This document shows positions 10,113-16,544 of a DNA stretch of 64,000 nucleotides, one piece after another (position 1 is the stretch's first letter; each line of letters begins with the position of its first letter). The stretch covers positions 1-64,000 of the forward strand of contig JAFSDP010000020.1 in assembly GCA_017436185.1 (NCBI GenBank), given 5' to 3'. The notes beneath the pieces were generated by a model that did no database searches, was not told where the DNA came from, and saw only the letters and a list, made by a program, of their open reading frames with translations. The translations under genes and the position numbers were made by a program. This DNA is from Alistipes sp. (lineage in GTDB: Bacteria > Bacteroidota > Bacteroidia > Bacteroidales > Rikenellaceae).

Positions 10113-10413
10113 TAAAGCGTAACCACCATTTTTGTAAAGTGTTGCAACCTGAGGGTCGAAGCCACAGGCGTACTCCTGGTTGGATATACCACCATTTTTG
10201 CAAAGTGTTGCAACCGTGCGTGTGGTGCATAAACGGCCCGAGCGGTTGGATATAACCACCATTTTTGCAAGGTATTGCAACGTTAAAATCAAAATACGCT
10301 ATAACTATGTGGTTGGATATACCACCATTTTTGCAAGGTGTTGCAACTTGAGATAGGAGGTATTGGTATATCTCAACGTTGGATATACCACCATTTTTGC
10401 AAGGTGTTGCAAC
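10113..10413 (-). CRISPR. CRISPR array, 5 repeats and 4 spacers
   Basis: The 36-bp repeats occupy 10113-10148 (degenerate), 10179-10214, 10245-10281 (37 nt, one inserted A), 10312-10347 and 10378-10413, separated by four unrelated spacers of exactly 30 nt. On the minus strand the repeat begins GTTGCAACACC and ends GGTATATCCAAC. Its first half holds a TTGCAA-CACC-TTGCAA hairpin. Divergence rises toward 10113, where the outer third of the repeat is lost, so the leader end is at 10413 and transcription runs leftward, the same way as the Cas12f-like gene. The repeat ends (GTTG...CAAC) resemble known Cas12f repeats. Confidence 0.97.
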
Positions 10414-10439
10414 CTGCAACGGCTAATTCGTTTTGGATG

Positions 10440-10596
10440 AGCCTTATAGCAATAAATAATGATGGTATTTTTCGAGTGTAGAGCCACGAAGCAGATACAA
10501 CTGCCACGTTTTTTGGATTTCTACCTCAAACTAAGGGCAACCAACTGCCCCCGTCGGATTGCTCCGACTCATAGTTACGATTATTTCAATGAACGA
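10440..10596 (-). ncRNA. Candidate tracrRNA of the Cas12f-like system
   Basis: Between the effector stop codon and the array, the minus strand can fold in order as follows. Stem 1 is GTCGGA-GCAA-TCCGAC (10568-10553). Stem 2 is GGGCA-GTTGGT-TGCCC (10550-10535), whose loop GUUGG is complementary to the last five repeat bases CCAAC. Stem 3 pairs UUUGAG with CUCGAA and GUAGA with UCUAC, with one bulged A (10530-10520 with 10482-10471). The anti-repeat AUACCAUCAUU (10468-10458) pairs over 11 bp, one of them G-U, with repeat segment AAUGGUGGUAU. This order and the two-part repeat:anti-repeat pairing match the Cas12f1 guide architecture I know from Un1Cas12f1. The ends are not defined by sequence. 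Confidence 0.75.
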
Positions 10597-12021
10597 TTAT
10601 TTCTTCACCACTTCGGTGCTCAATGCAATGTTGCGGGCGGCATTCCAATCGGCATTGATTCCGCTGTAAGTACCATCCTTGAGTTGGCGGCCCTTTCCCT
10701 TTGCACATTCCGGATTCTTGCAAATAAAGACTCCCTGCGAAATGCGCTGTCCCTTTTCATAATGACCACAAAAACTACAGGTTTGGCTGGTGTGATACGG
10801 GTCTATCATTCGCACCTCAATACCCTCTCGCTTGGCCTTCTCTGCTATCAGCGTTTGTAACTCAAAATAGGACCAATAGCGGACCACATAACGGAAACCT
10901 GCTTCAATGTGGTCTTCCTTGTCTCGGCCGAAACTCTTGAGCGACTCCATCTGAATTACGCCCGCACTGTTTTGCTTAGCGTACTCAACCACCGCTCGAC
11001 TGAAAATATGGTTTTGCGTATGCACCCAATTACGCTCCTTGGCTTGGAAACGCTCAAGAGCCTGTAACTTGTGCTCACGTCCCCGACCACCTTGTGTCGA
11101 ATGGCGCAACGCACGTTGCAACTCACGACGGCGAGCACTCATACGCTCACGCACCTTCATAAATTGCTCGCGCGAGCCAATCGCCAAACCGCCATACTCG
11201 TTATCGTTCAACGCTGCATACAAAGGGATATTCAGACCCAAATCAACACCAACAATGCGGTTAGGATCGAGGGCCAACTCTTGTGCAGGAATTTTTACCA
11301 CCAAAAGCAAAAACACCTTTCTATTTTTCTCTTGTAGGCTCGAATTACCCACCTCGTAATCACCGTTAAACGCACGTTCAACGATGGCTCGATTATTACT
11401 CCGATCCCGACCAAAAGCCAGATCCCATTCCAAACCTCCCGGGAACAGCACATAGTATGAGCCATCGTCACGGCGACGCAAACCTTCACCTTTCTTCATA
11501 CTAAAAGGCACAGGAATACCTTTCTTATAATTAGACAAAGTACGCTCACCACGAACTACCTGCTTCTTAAACTCATTGTAGGTGGAGGTAATGTTTTGGT
11601 TGAGATTTGTCAAAACATCGGAAGGTATCAAATCACCGAACTCATCAGAGGCGATACGATAGGTGACATTTTGACGAGATGTCTGTAAAAATGCGGCCGT
11701 TTGTGCTCGCAACTCCTGTTCAATAGTTCGACGCTCAACACGCAAGGCTGCAATCTCCTCTTTCGACATCCTTTTCACTTTCGATACCGATGCGAGAGTT
11801 CGTTCTATATCTCGATAGCGAGGATGCTGAATACGCAGGCGATGCTCATATTCATCTGTAAAAAAGAGGTGTGAAGAGATGCGGTTTGCCGCCAAATAGA
11901 GATTGTTGTTAATCGTGCGCCAATACTCCCATTGCCGATTGTACTCCACTTTTTCGGGGTCGGCAACAGGGTCGTGGTGCAAATGCACCTCAATGCGACG
12001 GGTAATAACAAAATCGGCCAT
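10597..12021 (-). CDS. cas12f: Cas12f-like compact type V CRISPR nuclease
   Basis: Encodes 474 residues from ATG 12021; Cas12f proteins are about 400-700. It is an RNA-guided DNA nuclease that works with crRNA and tracrRNA, in known cases as a dimer. RuvC motif I Asp260 lies in VGVDLGL, motif II Glu359 in VIQMESL and motif III Asp458 in NADWNAARNIA. A zinc finger with C415/C418 (CSFC) and C434/C439 (CKNPEC) sits between motifs II and III, as in Cas12f and TnpB. The helical N-terminal region has no zinc-finger cysteines. Segments such as RGERTLSNYKKGIPVP and DPYHTSQTCSFCG resemble AsCas12f1 as I remember it. TTG 12042 is rejected as the start because it overlaps the -7 box. No transposon ends or TnpA are present, and the array plus tracrRNA candidate argue against plain TnpB. 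Confidence 0.9.
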   Translation of the reverse strand: MADFVITRRIEVHLHHDPVADPEKVEYNRQWEYWRTINNNLYLAANRISSHLFFTDEYEHRLRIQHPRYRDIERTLASVSKVKRMSKEEIAALRVERRTIEQELRAQTAAFLQTSRQNVTYRIASDEFGDLIPSDVLTNLNQNITSTYNEFKKQVVRGERTLSNYKKGIPVPFSMKKGEGLRRRDDGSYYVLFPGGLEWDLAFGRDRSNNRAIVERAFNGDYEVGNSSLQEKNRKVFLLLVVKIPAQELALDPNRIVGVDLGLNIPLYAALNDNEYGGLAIGSREQFMKVRERMSARRRELQRALRHSTQGGRGREHKLQALERFQAKERNWVHTQNHIFSRAVVEYAKQNSAGVIQMESLKSFGRDKEDHIEAGFRYVVRYWSYFELQTLIAEKAKREGIEVRMIDPYHTSQTCSFCGHYEKGQRISQGVFICKNPECAKGKGRQLKDGTYSGINADWNAARNIALSTEVVKK

Positions 12022-12039
12022 AATCGAAACGATATAGGA

Positions 12040-12047
12040 CAAAATTA
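12040..12047 (-). promoter_or_regulatory. -7 box of the Cas12f-like gene
   Basis: The minus strand reads TAATTTTG, an exact TAnnTTTG. The predicted start near 12034 leaves a leader of about 12 nt before ATG 12021. TTG/TTTG sequences 20-23 bp upstream (about 12068-12074), next to the terminator T-tract, can serve as the -33 element. This box decides the start codon. Confidence 0.6.
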
Positions 12048-12071
12048 GTAAAACCCTCGTATAAAAACAAC

Positions 12072-12099
12072 AAAAAGCCCAATTATTTTAGGGCTTTTT
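12072..12099. terminator. Bidirectional terminator between SOD and the Cas12f-like gene
   Basis: AAAAAGCCC / GGGCTTTTT with a 10-nt loop. It ends the sod transcript just upstream of the effector promoter, so the CRISPR locus is insulated from the SOD gene. Confidence 0.85.
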
Positions 12100-12109
12100 G
12101 CTTCTTTTA

Positions 12110-12754
12110 TTACTCCCGATTCAGGTAGCGTTGTTCGGCGCGTTTCCAGTCGATCAACGGCCAGGTGGAGCGCACGGCATCGAGGCGGCGATTCTGGTAA
12201 TCGACATAGTAGGCGTGCTCCCAGACATCGAAACAGATGAGCGGATAGACATCGTGGCGCATCGGGGTGCCGGCATTGCGGGTCGAGAGGATTTCGAGCT
12301 TGCCTTCACGCCCCACCACCAACCAGACCCACCCAGAGCCGAAGAGGCTGACTGCCGCCTCGTTCATCGCCGTCTGAAACTTCTCGAACGAGCCAAACTG
12401 CTCGTCGATGGCCGCCATCAAGGGACCACTGGGACGATGTTGGGGCGCAGGGCTGAATTGGTCGAAGTAGAACTCGTGGTTCCAAATCTGGGCGGCATTG
12501 TTGAAGATGGGGCCGTCCGACTCCATAATAATCTCCTCCAAAGGTCGCCCCTCGAAGGGGGTGCCGAGAATCAACTCGTTGAGTTTATTGACATAACCCA
12601 CATAGTGTTTGTCGTGGTGCAGACGGAGCGTCTCGGCCGAGATGTAGGGGTCTAACGCCTCGTAAGGGTACGGCAGGGGGCGTGGCTCAATGCGTGTAGC
12701 CACCACGGTGGAAGTGTGCATCATAAGTGTGAAGAATAAGAGTAGAAGAATCAT
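12110..12754 (-). CDS. sodB: Fe/Mn superoxide dismutase with signal-like N-terminus
   Basis: Encodes 214 residues against the usual 190-205. It converts superoxide to H2O2 and O2. The metal ligands are all present: His46 (LRLHHDKH), His93 (WNHEF), Asp176 and His180 (FDVWEH). The extra N-terminus (MILLLLFFTLMMHTSTVVA) is strongly hydrophobic with an A-x-A-like end, which suggests export, but it lacks the basic residues of a normal signal peptide. An internal ATG at residue 11 or 12 would give a cytosolic enzyme. No clean TAnnTTTG box was seen upstream. Fe versus Mn cannot be decided here. Confidence 0.9.
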   Translation of the reverse strand: MILLLLFFTLMMHTSTVVATRIEPRPLPYPYEALDPYISAETLRLHHDKHYVGYVNKLNELILGTPFEGRPLEEIIMESDGPIFNNAAQIWNHEFYFDQFSPAPQHRPSGPLMAAIDEQFGSFEKFQTAMNEAAVSLFGSGWVWLVVGREGKLEILSTRNAGTPMRHDVYPLICFDVWEHAYYVDYQNRRLDAVRSTWPLIDWKRAEQRYLNRE

Positions 12755-12810
12755 AACGTATCGGCTTTACGCTATGCTTCACAAATTCGATGCCGAAAGG
12801 AAAGGGAATG

Positions 12811-13056
12811 CAAAATTCAAAATGAGATAAGGAGATTAAAGAGATTAAAGAGATTAACGATGCTGACCTAAAACGTTAAGGTCTTTAAGATCGTTAAAAT
12901 CTTTAAGGTCTTTTCACCCTCACTCCCCACCCCCGTTTTTGATTTTAGAGGAGCAGATTTTGCTATGAACGAAGTTCGGCCTGGATGGGACATACAAATC
13001 GTATTTCCCATTCAGGCCGGACAAGGAAGAGCAAAATATGCCCTATAAAATCGAAA
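12811..13056. repeat. Palindromic intergenic element at the 3' end of asd
   Basis: The stretch begins with GGAGATTAAAGAGATTAA-type tandem units and an inverted counterpart. It then contains an element bounded by GATTTTAGAGG and CCTATAAAATC, whose core is a long hairpin (GGCCTGGATGGGA / TCCCATTCAGGCC). A second copy of the whole unit lies at 23107-23376 after lysC. The right end touches the asd stop codon (13058). No gene is seen in this roughly 300-bp gap. Confidence 0.8.
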
Positions 13057-13057
13057 A

Positions 13058-14050
13058 CTACAGGAGCGATTCGAGGATTTGCACTGCATTTAACGCCGCA
13101 CCCTTTCTGATCTGGTCGCTTACACACCAGAAGGAGAGGCCGTTGTCGCAGGTGATGTCTTTGCGGATGCGGCCCACATAGACGGGGTCACAACCGGCCA
13201 GGAAGAGGGGCATCGGATACTTCTTCTCGGCGGGACAATCCTCAACCACCACACCCGGAGCGGCAGCAAAGGCGGCACGAGCCTCCTCGACCGAAATGGG
13301 ACGCTCGGTCTCGACCCAGACACTCTCGGAGTGGGCACGCATCACCGGCACACGCACGCAGGTGGCCGAGACACGGATGTCGGAGTGCATAATTTTGCGG
13401 GTCTCGTGGTACATCTTCATCTCCTCCTTCGTGTAGTCGTTCTCCATAAAGAGATCGATGTGAGGGATGACGTTGTAGGCGAGCTGGTAGGCAAACTTCT
13501 TCACCGTAGGCTCCTCGCCACGGCACAACTCGTGGTGCTGCTCCTCCAACTCGGCCATACCCGTAGCACCTGCACCCGAGGCCGACTGGTAGGTCGAAAC
13601 GTGTACACGGGTGATGTGCGAGAGCTGCTCGATGGCATTCAGGGCCACCACCATCTGGATGGTCGTGCAGTTAGGGTTGGCAATGATGCGGCGGGGGGCA
13701 TTCTTGGCATCGGCGGCATTGACCTCGGGAACAACCAGAGGCACATCCTCGTCCATACGGAAGGCCGACGAGTTGTCGATCATAATCGTGCCGTGCTTGG
13801 TGATGGTCTCGGCAAACTCCTTCGAGGTGGAGGCACCGGCCGAAGTCAAAGCAAAATCAATACCCTTAAAGTCGTCGTTGTGCTGCAACAGCTTTACGGT
13901 CAGCTCCTTGCCTCGGAACTCATACTTCGTGCCTGCACTGCGGGGCGAGCCAAACAACACCAACTCATCAATGGGGAGGTCGCGCGTCTGAAGAATACGC
14001 AGAAACTCCTGTCCTACGGCACCCGAGGCACCGACAATGGCCAATTTCAT
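13058..14050 (-). CDS. asd: Aspartate-semialdehyde dehydrogenase
   Basis: Encodes 330 residues, the normal length. It reduces beta-aspartyl phosphate with NADPH to aspartate semialdehyde, the branch point to lysine, diaminopimelate, methionine and threonine. The NADP-binding loop GASGAVG is at residues 7-13. The catalytic Cys128 lies in ANPNCTTIQ, and the substrate-binding [10 protein letters not shown] region follows. lysC (the preceding step) and dapD (a later step) lie about 10 kb away in this window, not in the same operon. Upstream, the PBP1A stop is 21 bp from the asd start, so the two are probably co-transcribed. Confidence 0.96.
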   Translation of the reverse strand: MKLAIVGASGAVGQEFLRILQTRDLPIDELVLFGSPRSAGTKYEFRGKELTVKLLQHNDDFKGIDFALTSAGASTSKEFAETITKHGTIMIDNSSAFRMDEDVPLVVPEVNAADAKNAPRRIIANPNCTTIQMVVALNAIEQLSHITRVHVSTYQSASGAGATGMAELEEQHHELCRGEEPTVKKFAYQLAYNVIPHIDLFMENDYTKEEMKMYHETRKIMHSDIRVSATCVRVPVMRAHSESVWVETERPISVEEARAAFAAAPGVVVEDCPAEKKYPMPLFLAGCDPVYVGRIRKDITCDNGLSFWCVSDQIRKGAALNAVQILESLL

Positions 14051-14071
14051 CTTTATACTTACTTAAAAAGG

Positions 14072-16480
14072 TTAATCAAAAAATTCATCCTCGGTGGTCG
14101 TCACCTCGGCACCCTCTTCGGGCTCGACAGACATCGGGCAGTCGTAGTCGGGCATCATCGTCGGACGGACAAACTGATCCGAACGGCTTACACCCAGCGT
14201 GCCGTCGTCATAGACCCGCTTGAGGAAGTCACCCACGATGGGCAATGCCAAGACACTACCCTCGCCTCGCGACTGGAGGTGGACCTGTTGGTCCTCGCCA
14301 CCCACCCAGGCACCCGCCACAATGCGGGGAGCGACGCACATAAACCAGGCGTCACGGTTTTCGTTCGAGGTACCCGTCTTACCGGCCAGCTCGATGTCGT
14401 GCAGATCGAAACGCCAACGCAGACTACCCGCCGTACCTGCATCCACCACACGACGCAACATCTGCAACATCGTGTAGGCCGTACGTTCGTTGATGGCATC
14501 CTGCGACTGCGGGATGAACGAGGCGATAAGGTTGCCGTGACGATCCTCGATGCGGGTCACGAAGATGGCATCGTTATGCACACCGCCGTTGGCGAAGGTC
14601 GAGAAGGCGCTGACCAACTCATAGACATTCGACTCCGACGAGCCGACGCAGAGGGCCGGCACGGGGTCGATGAAGCTGCGAATACCCATATTGTGGATAA
14701 AGTCAGCTACCGCCTCCGGCTCCTTGGCCTGCTTCATCAGCCAGGCCGAGTAGTTGTTGCGGCTCAGGGCCAGACCCCACATCAGGGGGTGCAGCACACC
14801 GTCGTACTCCACCTTACCTGCCTCCTTGGGCGACCAGGCCTGACCATTCGAGGTCTCAATCGTCACGGGCAGGTTGGGCACCATCGTGCAGGGGGTCAAT
14901 CCCAGGTGGTCGATGGCGAAGGTATAGACAAAGGGCTTGATGGTCGAGCCAATCTGACGCTTGCCCTGCTTGGCCATATCGTACTTGAAGTAGCGGAAGT
15001 TGGGGCCGCCCACATAGGCCTTCACAAAACCCGTATGGGGGTCCATCGCCACAAACGAAGCACGCATAATGCGCTTGTGGTGCAGGATGGAGTCACGGGG
15101 CGTCATCAGCGTATCACGCTCGCCCTTGAAGGTGAAGACCTTCATCGGGCAGGCCACATCGAACGAAGCCTCGATCTGCTGGGTTGTGAAGCCCGCCTCC
15201 TTCATCTCACGGTAGCGGTCCGACTGGCGGATGGCACGGCGGATGATGCGGTCACGCTCCTCCTTGTCCGTATCGACAAACAGGGTCTTGGTCCACTTGA
15301 CCTGGGCATCCATCTTGGGCTGAATATCCCGCTCCAACTGACGCTGCACGGCCTGCTCGGCGTAGCGTTGCATCTTGGAGTTGATAGTGGTATAGATCTT
15401 CAGACCGTCACGGTAGATGTTGTAGCTCGTGCCGTCGGCCTTCTTGTTTTTGTGACACCACCCGATGATGGGATTCTCCTCGTACTCTTGCAGGGCCACC
15501 TCGTAGTCCCACTCGTTGAAGAATTGGTTGCGCTTGGGCTTGTGGGCCGTCATCGTCAGACGCAGCATCTCACGGAAGTAGGTGGCCGTACCCTCGTTGT
15601 GCGAAATGGGTTTGTAGTTCAGCACAATCGGCAGCGACGAGATCGAATCGTAGGCCTCACGGCTCAAAGCCCCTGCCGCCTCCATACGCGAAAGGACCAG
15701 GTTGCGGCGTTTAAGCGCATTATCGGGGTTACGCACAGGCGAATAGCGGGTCGGAGCATTCACCACACCCACCAGTACAGCGGCCTCCTGCACGGCCAAT
15801 TCGTGCGGCTCCTTACCAAAGAAGGTCTGGGCGGCCGACTTGATGCCATAGGCATTCGAGCCATACTCCACCGTATTCAGATACATCGTGGCAATCTCCT
15901 CCTTGGTGTAGTTGTACTCCAACTTAAGGGCCGTAATCCACTCCTTAAACTTGGCCATCACGAGCTTGGTCGTCTTGACGATTTTGCCTCGGTTGCGGAC
16001 CGTATCGCGGGGGAAGAGGTTTTTGGCCAACTGCTGCGTGATGGTCGAGCCACCACCCTGCGACGAGCGTTGCAGCATCACCGTCTTGATGGCCACACGG
16101 GCCAGCGAGCGGATGTCGATACCGGCGTGGCCTCGGAAGCGGATATCCTCGGTCGAGATGAGGGCCGCCACCACCGGGGGCACATCGTGGCCGTCGAGGT
16201 GGATGATGCGGGTCGAATCCTGCGGAAAGAGGTCGGCATACTGCACATACGAACGATTCTGGATGAAGAAGGTCGAGAGCACCTTGCCATCCTCGGAGTA
16301 GATCTCGGTAGCCAGGTTCGACTTGGGGTTTTCCAACTCCTCAAACGAGGGCATACGTCCAAAGACGCCCATTGCCGTGAGGGTGAGCATCAAGGCCACC
16401 AACGCCACCGGAGCGAAGGCGATAATCCAGAGCCATTTTATCAGATTGGGGCGCTTTGCCCCGGGTTGTTTCTTAGCCAT
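14072..16480 (-). CDS. mrcA: Penicillin-binding protein 1A (bifunctional)
   Basis: Encodes 802 residues. It polymerises lipid II glycan strands and crosslinks them in the periplasm. A cytosolic basic N-terminus and one membrane helix (about 13-40) are followed by the GT51 glycosyltransferase domain, with Glu in STEDIRFRGHAG and the QGGGSTITQQLAKNLF motif. The C-terminal transpeptidase carries the active-site Ser in GSTIKPF, SRN in ALSRNNYS, and KTGT. ATG 16480 is preferred because a TATCTTTG promoter box on this strand (16515-16508) lies just upstream and overlaps the longer alternative start. It likely forms an operon with asd. Confidence 0.96.
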   Translation of the reverse strand: MAKKQPGAKRPNLIKWLWIIAFAPVALVALMLTLTAMGVFGRMPSFEELENPKSNLATEIYSEDGKVLSTFFIQNRSYVQYADLFPQDSTRIIHLDGHDVPPVVAALISTEDIRFRGHAGIDIRSLARVAIKTVMLQRSSQGGGSTITQQLAKNLFPRDTVRNRGKIVKTTKLVMAKFKEWITALKLEYNYTKEEIATMYLNTVEYGSNAYGIKSAAQTFFGKEPHELAVQEAAVLVGVVNAPTRYSPVRNPDNALKRRNLVLSRMEAAGALSREAYDSISSLPIVLNYKPISHNEGTATYFREMLRLTMTAHKPKRNQFFNEWDYEVALQEYEENPIIGWCHKNKKADGTSYNIYRDGLKIYTTINSKMQRYAEQAVQRQLERDIQPKMDAQVKWTKTLFVDTDKEERDRIIRRAIRQSDRYREMKEAGFTTQQIEASFDVACPMKVFTFKGERDTLMTPRDSILHHKRIMRASFVAMDPHTGFVKAYVGGPNFRYFKYDMAKQGKRQIGSTIKPFVYTFAIDHLGLTPCTMVPNLPVTIETSNGQAWSPKEAGKVEYDGVLHPLMWGLALSRNNYSAWLMKQAKEPEAVADFIHNMGIRSFIDPVPALCVGSSESNVYELVSAFSTFANGGVHNDAIFVTRIEDRHGNLIASFIPQSQDAINERTAYTMLQMLRRVVDAGTAGSLRWRFDLHDIELAGKTGTSNENRDAWFMCVAPRIVAGAWVGGEDQQVHLQSRGEGSVLALPIVGDFLKRVYDDGTLGVSRSDQFVRPTMMPDYDCPMSVEPEEGAEVTTTEDEFFD

Positions 16481-16507
16481 ACAACGAGGGTTTATCCTAT
16501 AACGGTG

Positions 16508-16515
16508 CAAAGATA
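16508..16515 (-). promoter_or_regulatory. -7 box of the PBP1A-asd operon
   Basis: The minus strand reads TATCTTTG. The predicted start near 16501 leaves about 20 nt before the PBP1A ATG at 16480. Confidence 0.6.
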
Positions 16516-16544
16516 CATTTATTTTCCGAATTATCTATGATAAT

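Noticed and set aside
10414..10440. Separate TAnnTTTG promoter for the array
   Set aside because: Only partial matches were found between the effector stop and the first repeat; none had the exact spacing.
10597..12042. Reading the effector as an IS200/IS605 TnpB
   Set aside because: No TnpA, no transposon end hairpins beyond the two terminators, and a repeat array with a matching tracrRNA directly downstream.
12022..12042. TTG 12042 as the effector start
   Set aside because: It overlaps the -7 box TAATTTTG at 12047-12040, so it would lie upstream of the transcription start; ATG 12021 fits.
13331..16540. A very long open frame on the plus strand opposite PBP1A and asd, and similar ones opposite dnaK, fbp, purL and carB
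   Set aside because: They mirror genes with strong GC-biased codon use, contain no recognisable domains, and are rich in His/Arg/Gly as expected for antisense shadow frames.
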